The position numbers were made by a program, and so were the translations under genes. From Mercenaria mercenaria (lineage: Eukaryota; Mollusca; Bivalvia; Venerida; Veneridae): a stretch of DNA of 64,000 nt. The stretch is from the NCBI RefSeq assembly GCF_021730395.1, contig NC_069378.1, positions 26,868,001 through 26,932,000 of the forward strand, in the 5' to 3' direction. This document shows positions 33,579 to 45,950 of the stretch, piece after piece. The notes below the pieces were generated by a model that was not told the origin of the DNA, ran no database searches, and saw only the letters and a list, made by a program, of their open reading frames with translations. Numbering within the stretch: position 1 is the stretch's first letter; every line of letters begins with the position of its first letter.

Positions 33579-35457
33579 CAATACTGGAGTGATATATTTA
33601 GTCAGTACTGAGCTAATTATTTTGCTGTATTATATTTGAAGATATTTAGCAGCAGATGACCGCAATGCACTTGTTGAAGCTGTGGTTTCATACATACATT
33701 TACTGGCATAAGTACACGTGTTGAATTTCATTAGTTATATGTTAAGCACATGAAGTGTTAAAAGATTCAAGATAAAACAAGAGCCGCAAAATGATAAACC
33801 AGACCATTGACAAAGAAAAATGTTAAATGTATTCTTAAAATGCTATAATGATTTATTTTATTCAATATTTCAGTATTTAACAATGTTTATATTGATTAAT
33901 AATCATTATGACAGTGTCACAAATTGACATAGGGGCCTCAAAGTATCTGTAGTATAAAGACAGGTATTGCATCATCTTTTAGTAAATTTTTGAGTTATTG
34001 AGGTAAATGTCAGATTTTTCGCATAAAATACCTTTCATGTTTTTCTGCATTTGATAACTTAGATTTCCATGTAAATTTCATTAAATTCGGTTCAGTGATA
34101 AAGAAGTTAATATTTTTAAACTTCAGAAATTTATGTTTTTATCTCCAAAACCACTATAACGGGCCTTAAATTGTCCAATATACTTTTCCGCGGAATAGTC
34201 CGAGTTCACGGCTATGTCGTGACGCCCGCGCAAAATTCAATTCATTACCGACTGACAGAATGTTATTCTGTTCTATTCTTTGTAGAAATTAAATTTGCTC
34301 GATCGAGGTAAGAAGTTTATTTGTTAGATTTTTGGATAATTTTTGAATTATGATTTTATTTAGTAAATTTTTGTTCATTCTAAAGAATTTTGTAATATGT
34401 TTACGTTTCGGCAAGCTATTAGCTAGTTTCGAGTTGTCAGGCTAATTTGTTAAATTTTTCTGACTTTTGTAAATTATTTTTTTCGAAAGAGGAATCTAAG
34501 ATGTTTCATTTGTAGTAGTTGTAAAATTTACATTGAAAGTTGTGTAACGTAATATTAAGCAAGTATTTTCCTCATAAACCGTATTTGTCATTTGTTTCGT
34601 TGTAAATTATGGAACGCCGGTACTGCATTGTATTGTATTGTATGTTATACAATAAAGGTATGGTTTGACAAGTATAGTACCGTATATTTAATATTTAATT
34701 GCAATTTAAAGATATTGTGTGCCAGTGTATTGCATAACTATAAAGTGTCCGTTTTGTTACATGGTAGTCGATAATACAGAGTTATCGCTCATACCAGCTA
34801 TTGTATTATGTTTAATTTGTATTGCATTATGTTAATTTGTGGTTGCAGTTAATCATCCTCTTATCTATATTTTTTTATCATAATCTTCTCATATATTTAT
34901 CATACTTTAACTTTAGTTAGTCTAGTAAGTAAGTAACAGGAGAATTGATAGAAGTATCAAGTGGCGTATTGTATTCAAGTGACCTATGAACTTAATAGCA
35001 CGTATACTTTGTATAACTAGCACGTATTATTAATGGGAGCCTGCAGAGGTATGGTGTACCCAACGTAGCAGTTTGTGCTTTTATTTGTATTTGCTATGGT
35101 GCTTACCATATGTTATATATTTTAGCTTCTTCCACCAGACGACATTTTTTCTGATAATGTCACGACCCGGAGGTGATATACCCGTGGTTTTCTTTTCTCG
35201 CCTGGATATGAATTCCCAGCGCTGAGGGACTATGTCTCATGATTGTGACTTAACCATCAGGCTGTTGATCTTCGTAAACGACTGAGATAGTTCAGGGATA
35301 CAAACACCGGATATGGGGAGCCAGAATGGGGTCAGCTTCTTCGCGATTTGACGGGACAGTAATTTAAATTGTGTTAAATCTTTAACGTGCTATCTCGGAC
35401 TCAACAATCTTTTTCTATAAATCATTATAGACATTGAGCTCAACTTTTTCTTTCCTT
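33579..35457. other. no firm gene; possible spliced transcript
   Basis: A relatively CpG-rich patch (about 34190-34240) is followed by a donor-like GATCGAGGTAAG (GT at 34308) and an acceptor-like TATATTTTAG ending at 35125. The next stretch begins CTTCTTCCACCAGACGACAT and has a short frame from ATG 35157 (MSRPGGDIPVV, 22 residues). This could be the first two exons of an unknown or non-coding transcript. No homology recognised. Confidence 0.25.
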
Positions 35458-35645
35458 CTACATATATAATAATTCTTGATATCGTGTTAGAATCGAAGTA
35501 ATGTATTTCAGGCAGTGATTTTCTCTTGAATAAAACCGTTGTTTGTCGTTCAGCTGCACCCTCTTTATATAATTCCTTCGCTTCTGAACGCCACAGAATG
35601 ATTTTATTCAATGGCAAATCACTGTTTGGAATATATTATTTCTTA
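35458..35645 (-). pseudogene. third fragment related to the bZIP unit upstream flank
   Basis: Aligns with 16290-16545 in unit A and 28270-28500 in unit B (shared TTCTTGATAACGTGTTAGAA, here TTCTTGATATCGTGTTAGAA, and GATTTTATTCAATGGCAAAT). About 70 bp present in the other two is missing. On the minus strand the three share peptide-like stretches such as HYFDSNTISRIIIY, so an old coding exon is possible. I do not recognise the protein. Confidence 0.45.
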
Positions 35646-38600
35646 TTTTTTGTGAAAGAAATCCGCTATATTTGTTAGGTCAGTCGCGGTCTAAAGTTTG
35701 GACTTTCAATAAACTAGTTGCAAAAAGACGATATAACTATTCATTTCTTAATGTTGCCATTTTACAATTTTCAAAGGATACATGATTTCTTTTCATCGTG
35801 TAGCAAACAGCGGGGTTTCTGTCCTATCCTGGTTTTCGCGTCATTAATTTCATCATGCAAAATTGAAAAATAAGTATGATTTTCTTTGATTTAATCATTT
35901 TCCCCTATTATTCCATCATAATTATGTTTAATATTTGGCAGATTTCCGATTTTATTCTGGCCTGACTGGTTTCGGGTTATGATAGTCCTTCATTAGAGTT
36001 ACATATGAAAATGGCCCTAAAATTGATATTGATTATTTATACAATGACTTACTGCTCTAAAACTAGATTACGTGTTCCAAAAATAGATTAATGCTCTAAA
36101 ATGGACTTTAGTGATCAGAAAACTGCGCTTGATTATCAGACCGGGTTTTGGCTAGAAATAATATTGTTCATGTAAAGTATTCACTTTTGCAGCTTATTTG
36201 CCCGCATTCGTCACAGGTCAGATCACCGCTGATCACGTCTACATATCGATTTTACGGTTTGGTGTAAGGTCACCTTGCAACTGAGTTAATACAGAGACTT
36301 TCCATCTTTGATGGGCTTACTCTCTTGATCTTTTGACAAATATTTTATCTGCCACGATCATGCACAATATATCGAAACGTCTGAAGAAACAATAACAACG
36401 TTCTTACACACTGCAGGTGGGTGTATACTTACCAAAAGAAAAAAAAAACAATAACTACAAAAAAAAAATTAAACCCTCTGGAAGCTCAAACAGGAGTTGA
36501 TGATATGCAAATGATTCGCTTACACGAATGTCCAAGTTTTATATATGTGGCTTATAATGAACATTTGCTTCTCCTTTAACATTTTCAAAGAAAAGTACCA
36601 CTCCTAAAGAGCAAGAAGGAAAATTGCAACTAATACACCCATAAAAGGCGATAATGGCTAACTGCTTCTTATGCCGGAACTCCCTTAACGGTAAACCCAA
36701 AATAATCACCTTTTTCTGAAAACAGTTTGAATTTCTGTAGAGTATTCAAATTATAAATGAAGAAATTACTATGAAAATAATATCTTTGCAGTGTTCGCTA
36801 CAGTTAGGCATAAAATCTAAATTTACTTTATTATACACTTAGTGATACACCAGAAGTACTTACAAAAGACGTACGAATTCACCTAACTGCTAAATATAAA
36901 ACACGTGAGATGCTAACATTCACAGATTCTATTAACGTGTTAATTTACTTGTCAGGTGTTTCGGGTGCATTATTATCGCTGTATATATATAAAAAAAATG
37001 TAGATTGTATAAGCAACCATTAAATGCTGCTCTAAACAAAATTCTAACACATTTTAGATTTTCTTTTATATAAACAAAGAAGAATTTTACCGTGTATTGA
37101 CTTGTCGATTTAAACACGTTTCGCAAATTGACCCACTTCTGCTCAACCCGGGGCTAGTGGGCGAGGACGGTAGCTTGCATCCCCACTACCGTAAATTAAC
37201 AGACTCCACCAAACCGAACCTGCAACATTTTCATTTGTGTTGTGTTGGGCGACCTGTGGTTTTCCACTTCTTTTTATTTTAATCATCTTTTCCTATTATC
37301 CCATCATGTGTAATATTTGGCAGATTTCCATTTGCAATTTATCTATTTATTGAAACAACTATAGTAAAGAAGGAAACGTAATGAATTTTATGAAATCGAC
37401 AGGATTAATCAACAAACAGAAAGCATAAATCGTAAAAAGGAACACCTCGTTATTACCGGTAAACACACAGCATTGTTGCCAACAGTTTACCTGCCCAATA
37501 CATGTTTACCGCATTGTGCTGTAATACTGAATACCCATGAAAAAGTCTGTTTGTAAAGAAGTAAAAATAAACAATTTTCAAATTACTAAAAATGAAGTTT
37601 ATAAAATCTATAAGAAGATTCTTCTGAAGCATAGAATGCATCCAAGCCAGATGATAGTAGACTCGGTTTGATTGAGTCTGTTCATGAGAAGCAATTGAAA
37701 GTGCAACTACCATCACGCCTCCCGCCACCCTCACTCGCCCCCCGCACCCCCCGTCCGTCCGCACCAGTTTAAAAGAATTTTATTACACAGATATTGACTA
37801 GACACAAAGATCCCCAGTGGTAAGAAAATTTATCAACACTAAATCCAAGTACGGTGAGACTTTTCTTAAAACTACCTAATATATGATTTCCTCACTGGGA
37901 CATTATTGCAATTTTATCAAAATGAAAATATGTAATAGTGCTTTGAAAATGGTGAGCATTTAAAGGCGTTGCACTGTCCCGAAGAGTGGTCCCTTGAAAC
38001 TGACGTCTGATAATTGTCATGTATTTAAATGGAACGCGCACCGTTAATATCCAATCATTTTTACTTAATTTTAATTTATGCATATGTTGGTCTATTGCAC
38101 TTACGGAAAGTTACGAAGTCTTGTTTTGCAACCAGCCTAGATAGAATAGCAGCAACTAGTGAAATAATTATAATGTATACTTACATGTGCACAAATTGGA
38201 AAACGACGACTGTACGGCAAGGGTTCTCTCTCGCTCGCTGCACAAGCGTCGAGTTCCATCACTTAATGCATAATATGTAGGGATCATGTACATTTGTTGA
38301 ATAACTTTGTAAATTAGTGGGACAAGAAAAAGGTTATATATATTAAATGTAGTATCAACTTTGGAGTTTGTTGATTTACTTCAATTGTAGGCCTGATTCT
38401 TAGTCTTCGAGCCGGATTCGAACCCTAAAATCGTATTTTCTGTCTCAAACAAAATATGTCCCCTAAACCCCGGTTTAGGAAGGCGGTGCCATTTACATTT
38501 CAATTATTATATCAGAACAAAACGAATCTTAACATAAAATACTTATTACAAATATATGTTTTACTGATTTTAATAAGATTTTGTATATAACTTCCTTTAA

Positions 38601-39094
38601 TATGAAATAATTAAAAAATGATGAGCATTTCGTATAATTTCCAGATATACAATTATTGCATTTGATACATAGTAGGATATTTCAACAAGCTGAACCAACA
38701 GGTAAGTTTAAAGTGTGTATAGCTCTGAACTGATTTATTTCGCAAACCAAGACAGGAAAAGCAAGATGATATGAACATTTCAAACTTGCATTTCTAATAA
38801 ATTTCAGATATGTAAATAGTTGTTAATGCAAATTTGTAACAAATATAGTACAGTAGGTAATAAATAAATATCATTTCTTACGCAAAGTATGTTTATTTAT
38901 ACTTATGCTGAAATAATTCTATCTTGACTTGGACTCCAGGACAGGAAAATGAAATTTTAAAAAACATCACTAGTGAAATACGAACTTGCATGAAGAATTA
39001 AGAGATCGCAAATACGTGTAAATGCTAAAGTGTTAAAGTTACGAACAAATGCGTAACTTGACAAAAATCCGTTTACTGATTAACCGCCTTTAAT
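35646..39094. other. gene-free stretch
   Basis: No supported gene. About 35712-35800 resembles 23437-23520 (CTAGTTGCAAAAAGA start), and 35880-35950 resembles 37265-37335 (AATATTTGGCAGATTTCC), so small duplications are present. The C-rich tract at 37721 is listed separately. Confidence 0.45.
37721..37752 (-). other. G-quadruplex-prone tract
   Basis: On the minus strand there are four runs of at least three G (GGGGGG, GGGGGG, GGG, GGG) separated by loops of 3, 7 and 4 bases, the standard G4 pattern. It stands out in AT-rich DNA. No adjacent gene. Confidence 0.6.
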
Positions 39095-39390
39095 CGCTTA
39101 GTATACGCTAGAGAAAACAATATCACAAGGAACATTCATTTTCGAGATCTTCCAACTTTAGTCATTTTGAATGGTATAAATTGTATCCAGCCTTTGCCTA
39201 CACTTAAAACTTAAACAAGCATCCGGCGTTTTAGATATATATATGTATGTGTATAGATGCATAATGTCCGGGGTAAAAAGTCTTCAGGATTTTTTCTGTT
39301 CCTTTCTCGAAAAGTATTTTTACAAACTGTTTCAACATTCGTCGTTATCATTCATTTTGTCGGGTAAAAGGAATTCCTTATCTTTTCGGT

Positions 39391-39690
39391 ATTTAGCTCT
39401 CTTTGGGGTAGATATTGCATGAGATTTTGATGAATTCAGCTGGAGAAATCAGTTTCGAGCTTAGCTACTACAAAGGCAGGTCATTTGTTTTAATTGTCAA
39501 TTTATTTATAAACATAACATGAATTAAACATGATTATAACTCCAAACATGACACACTCTCTTAATATTAACAGAAAAAAATTGACAATTAAAACAAATGA
39601 CCTATCTTTGTAGTGGCTAAGCTCGAAACTGATTTCTCCAGCTGAATTCATCAAAATCTCATGCAATATCTACCCCAAAGAGAGCTAAAT
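39391..39690. repeat. inverted repeat, about 110-bp arms and 77-bp loop
   Basis: The arm at 39391-39501 (TTTGGGGTAGATATTGCATG...) returns as its reverse complement at 39579-39690. Copy 2 has one arm only (47160-47270). There the loop, and about 65 bp that follow the right arm here, are in the opposite orientation. Confidence 0.85.
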
Positions 39691-40020
39691 GGTAGGTAAA
39701 ATTTTGATTAAATCTAAATTTCAAGGCTTTATTCATCCAGTACTTGCTATTACCATTATGCTTAAATGTCTGTATGTCTTAGAATGGAATTTTTATATAA
39801 CCTATGGCTGTGTATTTGTAAATGTATTTGTATTTGTACCATGAAAGTCTAGGTGTGACAGGTTTACTCACTCTTTGCAGCATTGAGTACTTCTACCCCA
39901 ATGTCCTCCTCAAAAACAAAAGTAAAAAAGTAAAAACATATTTGCGAGTGAAAATGATAGACATTTAGGTTTGGGTTGGGGCAGCCGGCTTGCAGTTTTT
40001 CCGGACTTTCTTGTATTATT

Positions 40021-40024
<4 letters not shown>

Positions 40025-40063
<39 letters not shown>
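40025..40063. repeat. (GA)n microsatellite, copy 1
   Basis: About 19 GA units, preceded by GACTTTCTTGTATTATTAAT exactly as in copy 2 at 47669. Confidence 0.95.
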
Positions 40064-40067
<4 letters not shown>

Positions 40068-40949
40068 CTGTTTTGTAGAGCCATTCTGATCGTTAATAGA
40101 AATTGTGAATAACAGTTCGATGTGTCAGTTCTATAGGTTATAATATACAGGCGTGTAGAAACTCTTGCATCATGGATAGAAGTAAATATTTTGCAACATA
40201 CTTGTTGTTGCTGTTTATTTTGAGGTAAAATTAAAAAAGTAATACTTTATTTTCGGACGCAGTGAGGGTAAAATAAACCGAGCCTACAATGTTATACAAG
40301 CAATCCAACATTTATATAAGATTGATCTCCATAGATGTACACCATATTCACCAGATTTAGAAGAAATTAAATATTGATAATGAATGACAATTAGCACATG
40401 TTCTTATTTTAATATATTGCTTGATGTCAATATAGTGCTTTAAGTTTCATAACTCAAAAAATGTACAGGGTCAAGTATCAAGTTCATTTTTTAACCTTTT
40501 GATACAAGTAAGCGTTACTTGCATGTTAAAAAATTACTTTTCAACAATTAAGAATAACTCCATAGAATGTGAAAATGGTGTGACAGTCTAAAAATTGTAA
40601 AGCATGTTAAAAACTATTATCAAATTAAATGCGGACTTGATTTTACTTTAGCCATGGCGTAGCATGTTTTTTTTGTAATTGTTTATTATTTACAATAGTC
40701 AGTCAAAATCATAATATATTCTGTCTTAATTTTCCCATAAACAGAAAAAGAAAATGGTGATTTAAAATGATCATATGAAGGAAACTGAAGACTGTAGATT
40801 CAATATAGAAATGAATAGGAATATACAAATACAGTTTAGTCTATTACTGAAATCAATAGGGTTATCTCGGAAACTGTGTATGTGAAAGAGTTTGATGTAA
40901 GGGACCATAGACGACGCTTGTTTATATCATGACAAGTACCCGTTTTGTT

Positions 40950-41215
40950 TGTATGTTTATCTATAGTGCCATTGGTAGCCCATATAGGCGACTCCTCCAG
41001 AAACCCGTCAGAAATGTTAGTGGAAGGATAGTGCACATTACAGAAGATGCTCCAATTTGAGAAGCTTCCCTGGTTCTTTAGAGTGCCTGGTGTTGAGGAA
41101 TACTACATGGTACTCTTATCCCAATGTCAGTAATTTTAGTTTGAGGAGAAAGGGATCGAACTCACGACCCCTGGTTTCGTAGACAGACATTGTTACCACT
41201 AGATGAATGCCTTGT
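40950..41215 (-). repeat. tRNA-derived SINE, family D, copy 1
   Basis: On the minus strand, box A-like TCTAGTGGTAAC and box B GAGTTCGATCCC lie near 41155-41210. A body follows with GGCACTCTAAAGAACCAGGG, similar to the core block of the SINE at 1405 (GGGCACGTTAAAGAACCGGG). The 3' end is GGCACTATAGATAAAC. The same insertion is at 48715-48978, so it predates the duplication. Confidence 0.75.
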
Positions 41216-42769
41216 CATTGCTTATGAACATATAATGATTTAGTTTCTCTTTGGCCAGTGATTTTTAATTAAACATTTACAAACTTTGCAGAACATTCAT
41301 AGGGACGACAGGAAGAGTATTTGGCTGCCCATGTTTGAAAAGGCACATGGCGTTTTAATTTAAATTAATAATATATCATTGCATTTGAAAACATGTAACA
41401 TAAAAAGAACACCAAATACACAAACAAAATAGAATAAATACGGTAACAGAAACATATGATTTGCTTAAAGCAAGTGGTTCGGGCCACAGATTTTTCCAAC
41501 ATAAATGACAATCCTTCCCTAACAAGATTAAGTAAGAAAGTGTTTAATTTTTAATACGTTATTGATGTACAATATCTATATGAAATTGAAATAATAAAAC
41601 AAGAAAGAGAACAACATAAAATTAAGCGAAGCAAGAGATTTATATTTAGAAATTAAGAACAACATTTAGGAATGAACATAATAATTATTAAAAAATGACA
41701 AAAAGCTACACTAAAAAGAACCGTTTCCTCACCGTTTCACACCCTATATTGTTACAACTTTATTTCCCAACACTGAAGTTATAATCACAGTGATCGAAAA
41801 GTATTAACTGAATAAATTTCAATTTTAAAGGTTACGTTTTCTTATATATAATCTTGTATATGACCAAAAATGATGTCACTGACTTCTTGTGATGGATATT
41901 TGAAACCATAAAGCAATTCAGAGACTGATGATTTTGTTAAAAAAGAAATAGTTCTGACGAGTATCAGTGAATAACAATTGACGTTGTGGAGAAATGATTG
42001 GTTATCTGAAAAATCTTTTGTTATATATTTCCACAGGTACGTACACATTTGATCGTCACGTAAATGTTTACAAATTAAGCACGATTAAGATTCGTATTCT
42101 TGAATGACTGACCTGAGAAATCTATAACCAGACAGGTAAGAAGAAGGTACTTTTGGGCGATCTTTTATAGTTGTATTTACAAGCTGACGTTGTGTCTGCA
42201 AAGCGAAAACATGTGTATAGATCTCTCCAAATATTGATAAATGATTGATGTCGTGCTATAGCAGCGTAATCTGCATTGTTTCTCAAAGTAGTTGTTTTTT
42301 ATACAGTGTTGGGAAATTAATTCTTCGCGGCTATATTTATAAATCAAACTTATCTTTTGCACATGTCTGCTTTCGGATAAAACCGAAACCCATTCTATTT
42401 CTCGAAACAAACTTTCTATTGACACTCAGCCAGTTACTTATCGCACCGCGTCATACTGGACTTAGTAACGATACAGCTATACCAGACTATCAGTTCATGC
42501 TAAAATACTGGTAGAGTTAGAAATGTGTATCTGATAAAATGTTTTCCGTTAAAGCTTTATTGTTACTAAATCTCTTATGCTGATGAAACTTTATTAGAAA
42601 TAAGTTCGTGCACGGAGCCTTCCTTGCTAAATGTTGACCAAATGTTTATGACTATTAACATATTAAGTTTAACGAGTGTTTTCAAAATAAAGTGTAGGTA
42701 CATTCAGATTTTACTTCGCAAGTGAAAGAAATGATACTTCGGTTTTGGTCATACCGAAATCAACAAGTC

Positions 42770-43010
42770 ATTGTTTTACCTTATGTGTTGTCATTAGTCA
42801 ACGTTTTCTGTATAATTAGTGTTGTTAGAACTAACTGATAATGAGATGGCATCAACAAATAAACGTATTACTTTAGACAGGGAGATCAGCAATACCATTC
42901 ACATAAACAAGAAATAGTAAAGCCCAAAGTACCGATCTCCGAGGCATACCTATGTTGAGAATATGAAGACACACTTGAATCTACTTTGTTTACGACATGT
43001 AAAATAATTA
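42770..43010 (-). pseudogene. decayed non-LTR reverse transcriptase fragment, copy 1
   Basis: Minus-strand translation gives GMPRRSVLWALLFLVYVNGI, close to the [20 protein letters not shown] motif of LINE reverse transcriptases, followed by an altered catalytic-motif region. Stops interrupt it. Only the palm core survives. The same remnant is in copy 2 at 50790-51050, where the catalytic motif reads LFVDDISL. Confidence 0.6.
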
Positions 43011-44188
43011 GCGATCTAATAAATAGTATTTCCAGTATGCCTGTTTTGTTTCACTTTGAAAATAAGTACCTTTATATATATACAGTTTATATGCCAAATA
43101 CGGCAGGAGTCTTAACTAAAATCGCAAACAAAACAATGCACGTAGATTTCTTGTCATCATGCTTTGCAAATCTAGTTGTAAATATCTATAAATTGACACA
43201 CTGTAAAATGTCAAGGGATTATTTAATCCTTAGTGATTTTATACAAAAAAGCATTTCCATGGAAATAGTTAAAAATGATACGTTCCATGTCTTTCCCTAT
43301 TACTAAGCAGCTGATCGATAATTGAATTTTTACATTTTTAGATAAGGGCATAACGTTTGTAGTTTTCCCAAATTCTGGGTATATATTAAAATCTGTATAC
43401 CTGTAAAATAAAATTTTCAACGGTTCACATGTAGTAAAACGAGATTCTTTTAACATACGATAACTAATTCAAGAAGTCCACTTGCTTTTCAAGAAACAAG
43501 ATTGGAAAAAGCATAAAAAATCTTGTTTAGTGGCAATGAAGCTACCTAACAGTTTTACTCTCAACAATATCGTATCTAGTTATTTGATGAGTACTAAAAC
43601 AATAATGTTACATGTAGGCAGATATTTTTGAAACTCCAAAATATCAAATTTCTTTAATTGTACTCATTTTTGTCAAAATGTAAGTTGCGTACTTCAGGAT
43701 GTTTTGTAAATGTACACAGGTCTGGAGATCCAGAACATTGCTTTCTAGAATGCTGGAATGCGGAGACAGTACATGTAGTAATTTACCACTCGAATTTGTA
43801 TCGTCGCGGATCTCACACATGGGAAAATCAGCTGTTTTGAATTTAATTACACCCCTTAGTACACAGTTTACACTTTCATTGTAACATCGTGATCCAAATA
43901 AAGTTCAGAGAAAGAATATTAGCTTCTCTAATCCCAGTCAGTTAAAAAGACTACAACATCACTTCTCACATGTTAACAGAGATTGGCTTATAAAGCTGAT
44001 CACCACTAAGTTGTTTGATCTTCTGATGGAATTGCATTAGTATTTGCTAGCACTGAACATGTGTATTAATTCATTTCGGCCAGTACAAAAACAAATTGTA
44101 AATCAGCTGAACAAATATTTATTTTTAGACGAGGCACATGCATCACCCTGGAGGGATTAATTTACCATGCCAAGATTTACAGTAAAAT

Positions 44189-44330
44189 GTAATGACAATC
44201 GGCAGTTTCCGTGCAATTACGTATGCTATTCCGGCATTCTTCGGCCTGAACAGAAAATTACCATTTCACAACAACTAGAAATCACATACGGGGAAAACGT
44301 AATTAAACGGAAAATGCCGATTATCATTAC
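44189..44330. mobile_element. 142-bp MITE, copy 1
   Basis: GTAATGACAATCGGCAGTTT at the left end and AAAATGCCGATTATCATTAC at the right form inverted repeats of about 34 bp. The same element is at 53716-53857. The 66-residue frame 44167-44367 runs across it and is interrupted in the other copy. Confidence 0.75.
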
Positions 44331-44929
44331 GGGTCAACTACTTAAAGCTAAGAGGGGAAAAGAATAATACCCAATAAAGTATTTGCAATTATATAAAGCG
44401 TATGTCTGTAACATCTATATATGGCAATGCTTGCAATACTTGCAACGAGTTTAGCGGGTTTTAATTTGATGACAAGTACATATTTCTAATCATTTTTAAT
44501 ATATTTAAATAGTGTAGGTTTATCACGATACATCCAATATGATGATGGATGTGATCCAAGATGTATGCAGTATTTAGATCATTTAGTAAAATAAACAGTA
44601 TCCTTTCGTATGCATTAACAATGTAAATTTGTATTTCCAACAACTCTTCCTTTTATTACTTTGAAGTAACAAAATTAACCATTATATATACAGCCACAAC
44701 CCTATCAATTACTTATATAGCCTGTCACAAAATTTTGCAATAATCGAAGATATGTTTTAAAGCTGTGTATTTCAATGGCAATTGCGTAGATAACTGAGGT
44801 GAACCGAGGGATTTTCCTTGCGGATATTTCTTTCGAAAAATGTAAGAGCATTGTATATCTCAGTGTGTTATTCTTAGTTTCTAGCTAGGCCATTGTGTTG
44901 GGATATTTCAGCAATATAAAAATTCAAGC

Positions 44930-45950
44930 GGGAAATTCTCAGAATGAGACAACTGTTCTTCAACAACTCGACAGTTGTCTCAATGAAATCATAAAATGGA
45001 TGACAACCTTCAAAATGAAAATGAATCAGTCTAAAACTGAAATAACTATGTGTGAAACCAGACAACAGTTAGCGAAATTGAACATCACACGTGTAAATGT
45101 TGGTGGGTGTGACTGAAAATGTGTCGATCATGTTAGATACCTGGGTGTAACTATGACCAATACACTCAACTTTGACCATCACATCCAGAAAAAGTGTCAG
45201 ATAGCTCGTGTGCAGTTACGAAACCTTAGGGCTTTACGGAAACATCTCACACAAAGTCAACTGAATCATTAATATATGGATTGGTAATTCTCACATCTTC
45301 TGCAACAGTTTATTTACCGAAATTTCAGCCTATCAAATCAACAAACTACAGCGAGTCCAAAATCATGCCGCTAGAGTAGTCATGAATGCTTCCTATGAAC
45401 AACCAAGTGATTAACTTCTTAAAGAATTACACTGACTTCCAGTTAAGGCTAGAGTCATGTTCAAAGTCTTAGTAATAGTCTTCCGTGTCCTCAAAGGTAC
45501 AGTTCCAGTATATCGGAGGGAAATGTTTGTACATTCTGGACAACGGTGCAGACTTCACTCACAAAGTGACACTACCTTTAACATCCCTAGACGGCGAACA
45601 AAATTAGCAGACAGATCTATGGCCGTCGTTGGTCCCAAATGGTGGAACGATCTACCTAGCTATCTGAAAGACATTCAGTCTGAAGCCAGCTTTAGATCAA
45701 AAGTGAAAACACATTTGTTTAGTCAGTATCATGAACAATGAGTGCAGTATTGTTAGAATACAAAATATCAGTAGTGGTGTAAAATAGTATTTATACATGT
45801 CCGATTATCTAAATCTAAGTTCAAGAATCCTGTTCATATTTTGAATGTATATATTTTAAATGTGTGTTATGTAAATTTAAAGCGCTATAGAATATTTCAT
45901 AATTTTTGCGCTATATAAATGCCATGTATTTGTATTTTATTTATTTGTGT
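44930..45950 (+). mobile_element. L2/CR1-like LINE fragment, copy 1
   Basis: Translations match the C-terminal part of L2/CR1-type polyproteins: KMNQSKTEITM, LQRVQNHAARVVMNA, the IPRRRTKLADRSMAVVGPKW block, and SFRSKVKTHLF at the end (frame 45457-45741). The 3' end is GCGCTATATAAATGCCATG plus TTTGTATTT repeats. The reverse transcriptase core present in copy 2 is missing; the junction is AGCAATATAAAAATTCAAG near 44913. Several frame breaks. Confidence 0.85.

Noticed and set aside
34100-35380. LTR element (TGTCACGACCCGG looked like an LTR start)
   Set aside because: No second matching LTR, no primer-binding site and no retroviral-type protein seen in the window.
38400-38480. tRNA-like GGATTCGAACC (box B complement)
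   Set aside because: No box A at the right distance and no repeat partner in the window.
44167-44367. 66-residue gene (MPRFTVKCND...)
   Set aside because: It spans a 142-bp MITE, and the duplicate copy at 53695 has an early stop.
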